A stretch of DNA of 64,000 nucleotides from Salvia splendens (Eukaryota; Streptophyta; Magnoliopsida; Lamiales; Lamiaceae), in contig NC_056035.1 in the NCBI RefSeq assembly GCF_004379255.2, forward strand, positions 20,791,902 to 20,855,901, in the 5' to 3' direction. Under the pieces are notes generated by a model that was not told the origin of the DNA, did no database searches, and saw nothing but the letters and a program-made list of their open reading frames with translations. Made by a program: the position numbers and the translations under genes. This document shows, one piece after another, positions 43,946-55,064 of this stretch. Positions within the stretch are counted from its first letter, which is position 1. Each line of letters begins with the position of its first letter.

Positions 43946-45915
43946 TAGCACCTGAAGCGGTGCTCGCTGGGACGGACGGCGTCCGTACCGCTGGCGCGGC
44001 AACGCGCTGCTCGCCGCTGGCACGGCGCTGCTTGATGCATCGAGCTCGTCCGTGCCGCTGAGCAGGCGACGTGGCGCGTTTCTATTCGCTAGGGATTATC
44101 CGTCGGTTTTTTATTTCCAAAAATATAGTCATTTTATTACTGTTTTTTTGAATTTTTTTGATTTTTTTATAATTTTTTAAAATCCCAAAATCATCTATAA
44201 ATACACACATTCATCATCCATTTTTCACATCAAATTATCTCTCATTCATCATTTTTCATACAACTCATCTACATCTTCCTCTCTCACTCAAACCCTCTCT
44301 CACATCAAATTCACCCTCATTAATCCTTTTTCATATCATGGCTGAAGCGGAGCGCGAAGAACAAGAATACTATGAATAATATCGTGCCACCTATGAAGCC
44401 TATGTCGCCGCAGCCACCCCCGCCCCTCCTCCTTGACCAACTAGATCAATTTGCCGCTACATACCTCGTGACCGGGAGGGAGCCAACGAAAGGCTCGTTG
44501 CCGACTAATTTTTCGACCAGCCGCGGTTTTCGGAAGATTACTTTCGGAGCCGTTTTCGCATGTCAAAGCGGTTGTTTATGCGTATTGTCAACACATTGTC
44601 CGCCCGTGTTGAATACTTTCAATCACGTAGAGACGCAGGTCGGTAAAGTCTCTCGGCGTTGCAGAAGTGTACTTGTGCCATCGACAACTTGCTACTGGGA
44701 AAACGGCTGACCTCTTCGACGAGTATTTGCATGTGGGTAAGTCAACTGGAATTCTATGCCTCAAAAACTTCTGCGACGACATTCGTTCTGCTTTCGGTGA
44801 GGAATTCCTTCGGGCACCCACCACCGAAGATTGTCAACGGTTGCTTCATCTTCACGAAACAGTCCACGGTTTTCCCGGTATGCTTGGCTGCATTGACTGC
44901 ATGCATTGGAAGTGGAAGAATTGCCCGACTGCTTGGATGGGGCAATACTTAAGCGGCCACAAAGGCGGTGGCCCAACGCTTGTCCTTGAAGCGGTCGCCG
45001 ACTACCGCATATGGATTTGACATGCCTATTTCGGTGTTGCCGGATCCAACAACGACTTGAACGTGGTCTATTATTCACCACTCTTCAATGATATTTTGAA
45101 TTGTGTAGCACCGGTGATCGACTTCACTGTCAACGGAAATGCATACCACATGGGTTACTATCTCGCCGATGGTATCTACCCAAGGTGGTCAACTTTCGTG
45201 AAGACGTTCAGCAATCCGCAAGACCCGAGACAGGTTCTTTTTGCGCAACGTCAATAGTCTGCTCAGAAAGACGTCGAAAGAGCTTTTGGGGTCCTTCAAG
45301 CCCGATTCAACATTGTGAAGGCCCCGTCTCGGTTGTGGTACGTTAAAAATATCGCTGACATCATGTACACGTGTATTATCTTGCACAACATGATTATAGC
45401 TGACGAAGGACCGCGGGCGGCTAACTTTTACGACGAGGATGAAGCCGGAAGCTCAACCGCGAGGTCTCCCCCACGCCGAGGTGTGCATACGACAGTGGGC
45501 GAGTGGATCGAAACAAGACACACAATGCGCGATACCAGAACCCACATTGAGCTACAAGAATACCTAATTAAACGCATTTGAGTGAAATTCGGCCACGAGT
45601 AGTGGGTTTTTTTATTTTATGAATTTAATTATGTAATTTTTAATTTTAGGATTTTAATTATGTAATTTTTAATTTTTTAGTAATTTGTAATGGTATCGGA
45701 TATTTTTAATGCATTTTAATATTGTGGAAATGTTTTTAGTAATTGAAGTATTTAAATTAAATAATAGAATGGTGGGACTCTTGAGCATGTCCTTGCGGAA
45801 GAGCATATGGATGTGGGTATTGTGCTCTTGAGGAAGAGCAGAGAGTAAAAAAATAATAAAAGTGGGTTCGGGCCCACATCCGTGCTCTTGCCAAAGAGCA
45901 CGGATGTAGATACTC
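43946..45915 (+). mobile_element. PIF/Harbinger element with TAA target duplication
   Basis: Imperfect terminal repeats TAGCACCTGAAGCGGTGCTC (left) and GAGTATCTACATCCGTGCTC (right, inverted) are flanked by TAA (43943-43945 and 45916-45918). A TATA-like CTATAAATACAC at about 44196 and a CT-rich leader precede the transposase start. No ORF1 is present. Confidence 0.82.
44338..45581 (+). pseudogene. Harbinger transposase (DDE_Tnp_4 type), broken but full-length
   Basis: It starts at ATG 44338 (MAEAEREEQEYYE, then a TAA). After frame changes the core reads ADLFDEYLHVGKSTGILCLK, MLGCIDCMHWKW (first Asp), GSNNDLNVV (second Asp) and QKDVERAFGVLQARF (Glu). The C-terminus has MYTCIILHNMIIADEG and ends at 45581. 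Stops are a TGA at the second Trp of WIWHAYFG (45018-45020) and a TAG near 45255 where related proteins have Glu. At least two frameshifts lie before 44670. All catalytic residues are still readable, so it is a useful reference for the deleted relative at 41997. Confidence 0.87.
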
Positions 45916-45918
45916 TAA

Positions 45919-46434
45919 GAAATCAGGAATTTGAAGCTATGCAACTATGATATCAAATGATTTTATAAATACATTTGAACTTTAATACTACTAGTATCGC
46001 TAACTAATTTTGACCCGTCAAACAGTAAGAAACAAGTTTTTGTGAAAGAGTTAATCTTAATATTGTAACATTTCTCTGCTTCTTTTAAAATTTCCCCTTT
46101 TGAAGTTCATAATTTTAGATGTATACTCAAATAATTAATGGAAATACATTTCTATAAAATCTTAATCTCATTGCTGGAAAGGAAAAGCAAAATTCTAGTG
46201 GTGATGCATTAATTGACAGGTTGTTAACCACACAAGTAGTAGTTGCTTTTGAAGTAAAATCACCTCCCTCTTTTACTAATTAGAAAGTGTAATTAATGTA
46301 TGCTTAGCTGCCTTATCTATTTCCACCCCCAAAATTTCAAAAATAAAATGATTTTGAACATATCTATTTCAAAATTGAATACTAGTACTAGTATTTGACC
46401 CCACATTGTGAAGTTTCCTTCCCTCCTCCCTTCA
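45919..46434. other. intergenic, nothing recognised
   Basis: AT-rich sequence without genes or obvious repeats. Confidence 0.5.
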
Positions 46435-46700
46435 GAGCATCTACAATAGCGGCTAGCGGACCGGCTAGCCGATTCCCGGCGCTAGCCGGTCCGCTCGCCG
46501 AACCATTGCAGGTGGCGAGCGGCAAATCGGCGAGAAAATCGGTTAGCGCATGCCGATTTTCGGGCGCCGGCCGATACGCTCGCCGATCGGCTGGCCGCCA
46601 TTGCAGGCTCCCGATCGGCGAGCGCGGCCAGCTCAATTTTTTAAAAAAAAAAATTCGAAACTATATATATGCGCGATCTGTATGTCTATATTTCGATCTC
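46435..46700. mobile_element. truncated Harbinger 5' end
   Basis: GAGCATCTACAATAGCGGCT at 46435 matches the terminus of the other Harbinger elements. It is followed by GC-rich CGGCTAGC/GCTCGCCG subterminal words and an AT-rich leader with a TATATATA string. No right terminus follows, so I read it as a truncated copy. Confidence 0.65.
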
Positions 46701-47330
46701 AACTTTGAACCATAAAATCGATCATAAGAAGAGGCTGAAGACAAAGAGTCGTGTCTCTTCGTTTTCAAATTATTGCAAATTAGTCCTTCAACTTTCGGAA
46801 ATTACGTTTCCGGATGAATTTTCTGTACAGCTCGACCCCAGCCAGGGGCGCTGCCCCTGAACCCCCGTCTAATCATAACGAATTCAAATAAGTGTACACT
46901 CCGCACTTCCAACTTATTTGATGTCTCATTATGATGATATTGGTCAATCAAGTTAATCCAATTACACTAAAATATCCAACAATTTGCACGTCATTTTCAT
47001 TCGCACCACTTGTTTTAATTGAAGAGTTGTGGGCGCCAAGGACTGCACGTCGTTAGATTTTTTTTTAATTAATGTACTTTTTTTTAATTAATGTACTTTT
47101 TAAATTTTCAATATTATTATTGAGTTTCCCGTATCTGTGTCGTAAATTTAATTCTGTATTTTGTGTGATTGTTAATTATTTATTTTTATAATTTTGTTTA
47201 TTATGTCTAGGCTATGGCTAGGCTATTGCTTGTTCAATTGTTTGTCCTGATGATTGACAGGAGGAGTTTTTAATACTGCTGACGTGACATGAGAAATTTG
47301 TAGCTAAGCTATGCCTGGACTATGACTGGG
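46701..47330. other. upstream region of the IPCS gene
   Basis: No gene. A GCGCTGCCCCTGAACCCC string at 46849 and a tandem TTTTTTTAATTAATGTAC at 47068-47100 are the only repeats seen. GGCTAT words recur between 47210 and 47335. Confidence 0.4.
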
Positions 47331-47331
47331 C

Positions 47332-47340
47332 TATTTATAT
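47332..47340 (+). promoter_or_regulatory. candidate TATA element of the IPCS gene
   Basis: TATTTATAT lies about 390 bp upstream of the start codon. A GA-repeat (47437-47455), a common feature of plant 5' leaders, follows. Inferred from position only. Confidence 0.4.
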
Positions 47341-47668
47341 TAGAGAGGCTCACAAATGACTCTCCGTGTTCTACTCGCGTTTATAGCAGACAATTCGAAA
47401 TTGTTTAAATCAAAGAGAGGGAACTAAGAGGGGAGAGAGAGAGAGAGGGATCAATTTTCTTTTTCTGCAGAGAGAGAGGGGAAAAAGAGCATCCATTTGG
47501 TTTCAATCAATCATTTCCTTTTGCCACTGTACTGCAATCGACCACTTCCTTTGGAGACAGTCGATTTGAAAACTTGGGTTTTGGAATTGGGTGTATTTTA
47601 GATCTTGTTGTTTGGAAAAGTTTGATTCTTGATTGAATTTTGGTGGGGAAAAGTGATTCTTGTTGAGG

Positions 47669-47695
47669 ATGAAGAACACTTTGCTTGTGACGTAA
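47669..47695 (+). CDS. upstream ORF in the IPCS leader (8 aa)
   Basis: ATG 47669 encodes MKNTLLVT and stops at 47695. The last base of this stop is the first base of a second upstream ATG (47695-47697). That second frame overlaps the main start out of frame and would end in exon 2. Both matter only if transcription starts upstream of 47669. Confidence 0.4.
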   Translation: MKNTLLVT

Positions 47696-47729
47696 TGTGG
47701 CACTCGCGTTTCTCGCGGAATCAGAGAAG

Positions 47730-50192
47730 ATGTCGTTTTACATTGGTCGCGAGGCTTCAAAGGTTCGCCTCCCTCTCTCTCGTTTGCTCATACTTGCTTT
47801 TCAAGCAAATTCTTGTTGGGCTTTTGTTGCTGCTTGTATTGATTTTGCTGTTGTTTATGTTTCTTTTTTGAAGTTATGGAAGAGATTTTGTGCGGAGATT
47901 TCAACAGAGCTCAACCTTCTTGCTGAAAATTGGAACTACATTTTAGGCGGCATTGTTTGTCAGGTTTGTTCATTCTACTGAATGCTATACTGATTTCTTA
48001 TGATCTTGTTTGGAAAAATGGGTGCAAATTTTGTTGATTCTGCCCCTCAACCTTGATTGAATCAGAATCATGAGTCGTTACATTTAAAAATGGCAGTTCG
48101 ATTAGGCCGATTGATGACTAAAAGAATGAAACTCCATGCTTTTTAGAAGTTGCTTCAAAAGTCCATTTTGATGAAAAATTACTCCCTCTTCTTTGTGTCA
48201 GAATTAGTTATACATATGCTTTTGTAGATCTCTGGTATGCTCAAAGAGGTTGAATGCTATTTGGCAATCTTTGGTTTGTATCTACAATGGAAAGATCATC
48301 ATCCTTTGAATGATATAGTTCATAGTTGCATCTTGATTTATTTGTTTATTTATATTTGGAAAGTCTATACTATTTAGTACTATTTCCATTGTCATTGCTG
48401 CGTTGCTTCATTAACTGATGTTACAAGACAGTGGGAGTTATATATTACCAGTGATGTTCATTTATATATACTGTTATACAGTACATCCACGGTGTAGCAG
48501 CGCGAGGGGTTCATTATTTTCATCGGCCGGGACCAACTCTTCAGGATGTTGGCTTCTTTCTTCTTCCGGTAACAATGAATTGTTCCTTTATTTTGTATGC
48601 AAATGTTAATAACTTAAAGTGATATATGCCTCGTTATGCTAGAGACTCATCCTTATGGTCTAATCTTTTCTGAACTGTAGGAACTTGGCCAACAAAGAGC
48701 TTACATTAGCGAAACAGTGTTCTCCTTCATTTTTCTGTCTTTTGTCTTGGTGAGTTTTCTTCTGTTCAGTTGTTCGTTTATAAGATGGCAACTACGTTTT
48801 AACTTTAAAATGCTTTTTATGCTACACGCAGTGGACTTTCCATCCTTTCATATTGAAGACCAAGAAGATATACACTGTCCTGATATGGTGCAGGGTCCTT
48901 GCATTTTTAGTCGTAAGTGCAATCTCGCAAGTCTTTTTAGCACTACTAGTTGGTTAAGCATCAAGCTGAGAGAGTTCTGTGGTTGTTTTCTCTTTTTTTC
49001 GGAGTGGGGGGATGGTGTGATCCTGGCTACTGATTGACAGCATTTGCATTATTTTTAATTTCGTTGAAAAATCTAACAAGTATGTATTGTTAAATAATTC
49101 ACATCCATGTTACACTTGTGCAGGCATGTCAGTTTCTTCGGATAATAACTTTCTACTCTACTCAACTGCCTGGTCCAAATTATCATTGTCGAGAGGTAAA
49201 AAAAACCTTGGTTCTTTTTCTGTTGACGTGGTTCATAAATGGAGAAAATTACTTTCTTGATTTCTCATTTTCTACATAAGGAAACCATATAGGTCATGTT
49301 AATTTTGCTCTTTTTGTCTTGAATCATGTAGGGTTCGAAGCTTGCAACGTTGCCTCCCCCAAACAATGTTTTAGAAGCTCTATTAATAGGTAACAATCCC
49401 CTCTTCTTGCCCTACATCCTGCATTATGTCTAGAATTCTATGCTTATTTTTTTCATTTGTTTGGTTATGCAGTCCCTCGCGGGGTTCTTTTTGGCTGTGG
49501 TGATTTAATATTTTCGTCTCACATGATATTCTCCCTGGTCTTTGTTCGGACATACCATAAGTATGGTACTCGAAGGTAATATCTTGCTTCTCTTCAAATA
49601 TGTACAAGTTTGTTTTCTATTCTGAAGGTTAAACCAGAATCTCACTATCATCTATTCTCGCAGTTTTGTTAAGCAGTTAGCCTGGTTAACCGTTGTAATT
49701 CAAAGTTTGTTGATCGTGGCATCTCGTAAGCACTACACAGTTGATGTCGTCGTGGCATGGTACACTGTAAATTTGGTTGTGTTCTTTCTCGACAAGAAGT
49801 TGTCAGGTCAGCATTAGTTTCACATCACTCAATCTTTCCATTTTCCTCCTTCAATTGTTCGTATGCTTTGAGGCTGACTCGGATGTTATACCTGCAGAGC
49901 TACCCGACCGTTCGAGTGCATCTGCAGCATTGTTCCTCCCACTGACCAAGGATTACAAGCCCAAGGAAGAGAATCAGAAACTCTTGAATGGGAATTCCGG
50001 GGATGCAGCTGACTGGGTATGACTTACCTTCTCATCTCCCTCCCTCGATATTTAGTGGTTTCCTTCCCCTAGTCATCAATCACGAGCTAAAAAAAGTAGT
50101 CTTGTATGCAGAAACCAAGAACGCAGATCAATGGCAAGATCATGGAAGAAGGCAACGTCGTGCATGTTGAAGCAATCATCAGCGGCGTCTAG
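47730..50192 (+). CDS. IPCS: inositol phosphorylceramide synthase, 11 exons, 311 aa
   Basis: Exons: 47730-47762, 47874-47963, 48482-48568, 48681-48749, 48832-48912, 49124-49195, 49332-49389, 49473-49575, 49664-49806, 49898-50016, 50112-50192; all introns are GT-AG. The product starts [11 protein letters not shown]. It has several hydrophobic membrane spans, the [14 protein letters not shown] motif, and the two catalytic blocks of the PAP2-like lipid phosphotransferases: [10 protein letters not shown] (His180) and SRKHYTVDV (His221, Asp225). In Arabidopsis the usual residue after His180 is Thr, here Met. The family (IPCS/ERH1) transfers inositol phosphate from phosphatidylinositol to ceramide in the Golgi, giving inositol phosphorylceramide, and so affects ceramide levels and defence-related cell death. 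Length fits the family (about 300 aa). The start is chosen by homology; no frame lesions were seen. The gene looks functional. Confidence 0.95.
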
Positions 50193-50384
50193 TTGATGAA
50201 CAACTGCACAAGCGCCCGGTAATACGCCACTTGTAATCTTAGATTGTCGAATCGGTGTAGCTAGCTTTTAGCAGCAAGTCCTCAACAATGGGATGATGTA
50301 TCATGAATTCATTTTTTTCTTTTTTTGTTCTAATTGCATCAATCAGTCATTCTTGATCAGCAGTTGTATGTGCACCAAAAATAG
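50193..50384 (+). other. 3' untranslated region of the IPCS gene
   Basis: Follows the TAG and runs to the hAT-type MITE. The T-rich stretch near 50311-50328 is compatible with a polyadenylation region; no exact site can be assigned. Confidence 0.4.
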
Positions 50385-50793
50385 ATAGAGATGCCCAAGG
50401 TTTTCGGTTTCGGCGGTTAACCGTGGAACCGTAACCGCCGGTTCCGGTTCCGAACCGGAACCCTGACTTTTTTTTTGAACCGGAACCGCCATATTTTGAA
50501 CCCCGGGCTGGTTCCGGTTCCAAATTTTACGAACCGAAATCGTGCCGGAACCGTAAAAAACCGTCGGAAAACTGTGAAATCTAGCCGGAACCGCAAAAAA
50601 CCGCCGGTAACCGGCAGTTCGGAACCGTCAAAAACCGTCGGAAAACCGGCGGTTTGGAACTGGAACCGCCGGTTTTCGAACTAAAACCGAACCGTGAAAT
50701 AGCCTCACGGTTCGGTTCCGGTTTCACATTTCTTGAAACCGGAACCGGTGGTTCCGAACTGGAACCGCCGGTTTACGAACAGTGGGCATGTCT
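50385..50793. mobile_element. hAT-type MITE built of GGTTCC/GGAACC words
   Basis: A 409-bp block between two copies of AAAAATAG (50377-50384 and 50794-50801). Its ends, AGAGATGCCC and the inverse AGACATGCCC, are near-identical. The inside is an array of GGTTCCGGTT, CCGGAACCG and CGCCGGTT words on both strands, giving many self-complementary stretches. The 8-bp duplication suggests hAT. Open frames here are repeat translations. Confidence 0.65.
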
Positions 50794-50801
50794 AAAAATA
50801 G

Positions 50802-51026
50802 AGATGTTTGCTTACTCTTTTAGGGTACAGTGTACAACGCATAATGGAGTGGTGTTGCAGTTGAATTCTTTATCTCTGCCATAGCAGAATCATACTTTAT
50901 TCAGACATCATAGTTGTTAGCGTGCTTGTCATGAAACCGATACCTCTGCTTTGCACATGCTTGATGGAGAAGAAGAAGCTGCTCCTGTGCCCCCACCTGC
51001 TTTATAAGGCTAACCCCTAACCAATA
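50802..51026. other. short intergenic stretch
   Basis: No gene seen between the hAT-type MITE and the MULE-type element. Confidence 0.5.
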
Positions 51027-51035
51027 TTTTTAAAA

Positions 51036-52298
51036 GAGTGAACTACATAAAAAGTCCCTAACTTTTTAGTTTGTGACACTGTAAGTCCCTAATAAAAAAA
51101 ATATCGTCGGATGATCCTAATGTTAAATATAATCACGAATCATGTTTTTAGCCACTTTTTGGATGAAAATGCCCAAATGGCTTGAAGGGCATTTTCGGTA
51201 ATCCCTAAATTCGCTGACATATGAATTATGTTACATTTATGTCAGCAACTCCTTATGTGATATTCTAATAAGTTTTGATACTTCATACGTGATTAAAGTT
51301 TTGTCAATATTTGTACACAAAAAAAAACTTTTTATATTCCTCTATTTCTAGTTAGTGGTAACAATATACTAGTTATATCATATAGAAAATTTATTGAGAA
51401 ACAACAAAAATATGAAAAAGTGAAGTTATTTATGAAATAAAATCTGAATCAATAATACACAGAATAAAAAATATTTCATATTTAATTAAATGATACAGTA
51501 ATATTTTCTTGAAACATTGACATTTAAAATATTTTTTCATTATATATCGAACTAATTTGTTAATGTAAGCCCAACTTTAAGACGATTTTATATTTATTAA
51601 TATTTTATTAAGAATTATAATTTAGCTCAAACTGAAATTTTTAACATCATATGAATATCCAATCTTTATATATAAATTTGCATAGTTTCTTGTCATTCAT
51701 GGTAAAATTGAAACATGAGTAATATTTTGAAAATATTCAAGCATGTGACATTAGCTATTTAATCCTTGTAGATTTTTTTTATTAATAATAGTATCTGAAT
51801 TAAGACAATGTAAATTTATAAATTAATACTACAAAATTGGGATACTATCATAATAAATAAAATCGATCGATAAATCAAGGTAAAAAATAAATAAATTTAG
51901 TGGAAATAGAAAACATCGAAAAATACCTGAAAGTGAGTTTTATAAGGAAGAAAGGGTCTCGTTTTATTATTTTCATATTAATTAATGCAGATAATTATAA
52001 ATATGTATATTATAAAAAAATTAGAAAGTGTAAATAATGGCAAAATTTTAATTACGTATAAAGTACTAGAATTTATTAGAAAATTACATAAGAAGATGCT
52101 GATAAAAATATGGCAGAAATCACATGTCAAGAATATAATGGAGTGACAAAAATGCCCTCTTAGGGCCTAAGGGTATTTTGGTATGAAAAAATATGATTTG
52201 TGGTTATATTTAATGTTAGGGTCCTCTGACGTTTTTTATTTTTAGGGACCTGCAGTGTCACAGATCAAAAAATTAGGGACTTCCGATGTAGTTCACTC
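51036..52298. mobile_element. MULE-type non-autonomous element with long inverted repeats
   Basis: The ends GAGTGAACTACATAAAAAGT (left) and GAGTGAACTACATCGGAAGT (right, inverted) continue as inverted repeats for more than 110 bp, through AGTCCCTAA and GTGACACTG. The flanks TTTTTAAAA and TTGTTAAAA match at 8 of 9 positions, the duplication length of Mutator-like elements. The 1-kb core is AT-rich and non-coding. Confidence 0.82.
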
Positions 52299-52549
52299 TT
52301 GTTAAAATAGTCATCCTTCTCTTATTTACATACACTTCTAATCTAAGTACTTCATTTATGATGAACTCCATTTTAGTGCATCTCTTAAAATTATGTATTT
52401 TGTATTTTAGATTTTTTTTCTTATAAGATGATACTCATTCTTTACTAATAATATTTCAATCATTTTTTTTTTCTATCTCTTGTTTACTGTAGCAAATATG
52501 CATTAACGTAATGTCTCAAAGTTCATATTTTTAATGGACGAAAGGATTA
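52299..52549. other. short intergenic stretch
   Basis: No gene seen; AT-rich. Confidence 0.5.
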
Positions 52550-53119
52550 GAGCATCTACAGTGGTGCGGATGTCCCGGCGGATATCCCTGCGGACATCTC
52601 AAAAATACCTCCTGCCACGTCATAAGGACTTCCCACTGCACAGTGGCGGACATCCCCAAGGACATCCCGACTGACTTCCCACAATAATAAAAATCCACAA
52701 ATTCACCAAATTAAACAATTTACGGAATTAAAATTTCACCACGATTACGAAATTAAAATTTCATTAAATAAAAAAAAAGAAAGGTACATTTCAACAAAAA
52801 AAACTAAAAAAAGTACACTTCAATAAATACAAATTCCATCAACGTTAAATACAAGTGGTGCGAATGAAATGAAGTTCAACAAGCCGTATTTATAGAATTT
52901 TTAGAAAAAAATATAAAATAATCGGGACGTCCACGTGGACGTCCGTGTGGTCATCGCAATGGCGGACGTCGCGACGGACGTCCCGGGAACGCCACGGAAC
53001 TCCGGTGTCCGCAGCGGACGTCCGTATCCGCGTCACCTCTGCGTAATGGCGGACGTCCCGAGCGGAACTCCGGCACGCCGACCGGACTTCCGCCGAGACG
53101 GGCGCCATTGTGGACGCTC
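52550..53119. mobile_element. Harbinger MITE derived from the family of 41670-43382
   Basis: 570 bp with ends GAGCATCTACAGTGGTGCGG and GAGCGTCCACAATGGCGCCC (inverted), flanked by TTA. Its left part (CTGCCACGTCATAAGGACTT) and right part (GTGCGAATGAAATGAAGTTC, then AAGCCGTATTTATAGA) align with the corresponding ends of the transposase-bearing element. The coding middle is gone. Confidence 0.88.
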
Positions 53120-53262
53120 TTATAATTATATTTTCATTCATGAGACAATTCAGACCATCACCTCAATATAACCTAATACTCCTATACATCATTAATTTTA
53201 TATATTAGTAAAATAAAAAAGACATAGATTATAGTATATACATTTTATAATTATAATTTTTT

Positions 53263-53495
53263 CTCCGTCCATGAATAGGAGTCTCATTTTTTTTCCGGCA
53301 CGAGCTTTAAGAAATGTTAAGAAAAGTAGGTGAAATATGAGTCTCACTTGTATATATATGTTTTAAATGATATGTGAGTGGAAAAAGTTAGTAGAATGAG
53401 GAGTCTCTTTACCATTTATGGTACTTAAAAACCAGGATTCCTATTTGCGGATTGATCAAGGGAAAAACGGAACTCCTATCCGCGAACGGAGGGAG
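53263..53495. mobile_element. Stowaway-type MITE
   Basis: CTCCGTCCATGAATAGGAGT at the left and the inverse of the right end (CTCCCTCCGTTCGCGGATAG) are inverted repeats; TA follows the right end. Confidence 0.75.
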
Positions 53496-53886
53496 TAAAA
53501 ATTAAAAATAATTATAAACATAAAACTAAACTATAAATTAAAATTATATAAAATAAAAGAAAAAAAAAAGTAAAAATTTAATACGTGAAATTATAAGAGT
53601 GAAAAATAAAAAGATAATTTGTGACACGTGTCATTTTAAAAGAATCTTACCATATTTTTATAATTAATACTGCCTTTGTCCAAAAAAAAAAGTGGAGTAA
53701 GAGAAAAAAATAATTGATGCACTCTTCATCTTGCTATAAGCAAGACACTTATTTTGGATATAAAATTTAAGAAATTGATATTTACAGAATTAAGAAGAAA
53801 GAATGTAAACTATGAAAGAGGGAAAAATAGAGGAGTGATGACAGAATAAAATAGATGGTAGAATAGAGTAAGAGAGATAAAATATA
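53496..53886. other. intergenic, nothing recognised
   Basis: AT-rich, A-rich runs, no gene. A TGCCTTTGTCCAAAAAAAAA string at 53670 is a weak Stowaway-like fragment. Confidence 0.4.
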
Positions 53887-54484
53887 CCCCCTCCATACCA
53901 TATTACTCGCACTTTTCTATTTTGACTCGTCTCTGACTGCTTACCCTATTTCTATTTTAAGTAAAAATTAAAGTATTGTACAATGTAACATATTACTCGC
54001 ACTCTTCTATTTTGGCTCGTCCCGAACTACTTACACTATTTCTATTTTAAGTAAAAATTAAGGTATTTAATTAATACTCCATCCGTCTCATTAAATATGC
54101 AACATTTGGGAATCGGCACAAGATTTTATGTAGTGTTGTTTTGTGAGTTAATGAAGAGAAGGTAAAGTAAGAGAGATGAAAAAGTAGAGATAAAATTATT
54201 TCCATTTTAGAAAACATTTCATTTTAAATGAGACAATCCAAAAAGGAAAATATTTCATTTTAATGTAACAGAGGGAGTATATATTAAAGTTAATTAAGCA
54301 TTCCTCTATCAAGTGATCTCTTATTATACTTTAAATACTAGTAATTTAATAATTTTACGACCTAAAACTAAAAGTGCGAGTAACATGAGACAGATGTGGA
54401 TTACTTTTTGGTAAAAAAGGAAATGACTCATTTATGATGGAGCATCCCAAAAAAAAGTAACTCCTTGTGATGGGATGGAGGGAG
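53887..54484. mobile_element. composite Stowaway MITE with a nested MITE
   Basis: The outer ends CCCCCTCCATACCATATTAC and the inverse of the right end (CTCCCTCCATCCCATCACAA) are flanked by TA. The first 180 bp are two tandem copies of a unit of about 90 bp (CATATTACTCGCAC...). A complete second MITE (54077-54277, CTCCATCCGTCTCATTAAAT to GAGGGAG, TA flanks) is inserted inside. Confidence 0.75.
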
Positions 54485-54754
54485 TATATTGTTGGTGAAA
54501 AATGAAATCATCCCATTACAGAAAAACATTTACTATAAATAGATGAAGACTAATTCCAGTAGATAACACAAAATAAGAAAAACAAAGTTGTACTTGAGTC
54601 CATTCTTTTTTGCATTGGTTTAGTAATTATAATAAATAGTTAAAGTGAAAAAAGAGTAAAGTAAAAAAAATTACGAATAAGAAGACTTTTCTCTACATTA
54701 TTCTCTAAACATTATTCTCCCCTCACTTTAACTATTTATTACTACTATCTTTTT

Positions 54755-55064
54755 CCAAAATGAATGAAAAAAAAAGAAATGATTCAAATAATGTGGGACG
54801 AGTGAATTTTCTTTTCTTTTCAATAATCCAAGGACATTTAGAGCATCCGCATCGGATGAATGGAAGGGAGCGACGCATCGGGCATCACTCCCTGTTGCCG
54901 TCGATGGGTTCCAAAATGAATGAAAAAAAGAAATGATTCAAATAATGTGGGACGAGTGGATTTTCTTTTCTTTTCAATAATCTAAGGACATTTTGAGCAT
55001 CCGCATCAGATGAATGGAAGGGAGGCGACGAACCAGGCATCACTCCCTGTTGCCGGCGATGGGC
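54755..55064. repeat. tandem duplication, 156-bp unit
   Basis: Two copies start CCAAAATGAATGAAAAAAA at 54755 and 54911 and run through AATAATGTGGGACGAGTG, GAGCATCCGCATC and CATCACTCCCTGTTGCCG. They are about 94 per cent alike. The GAGCATCCGCATC word resembles a Harbinger terminus, so the duplicated unit may include a truncated element end. Confidence 0.85.

Noticed and set aside
50475..50884. Frames rich in NRNR or ELEPPV repeats
   Set aside because: They are products of the GGTTCC/GGAACC array of the hAT-type MITE.
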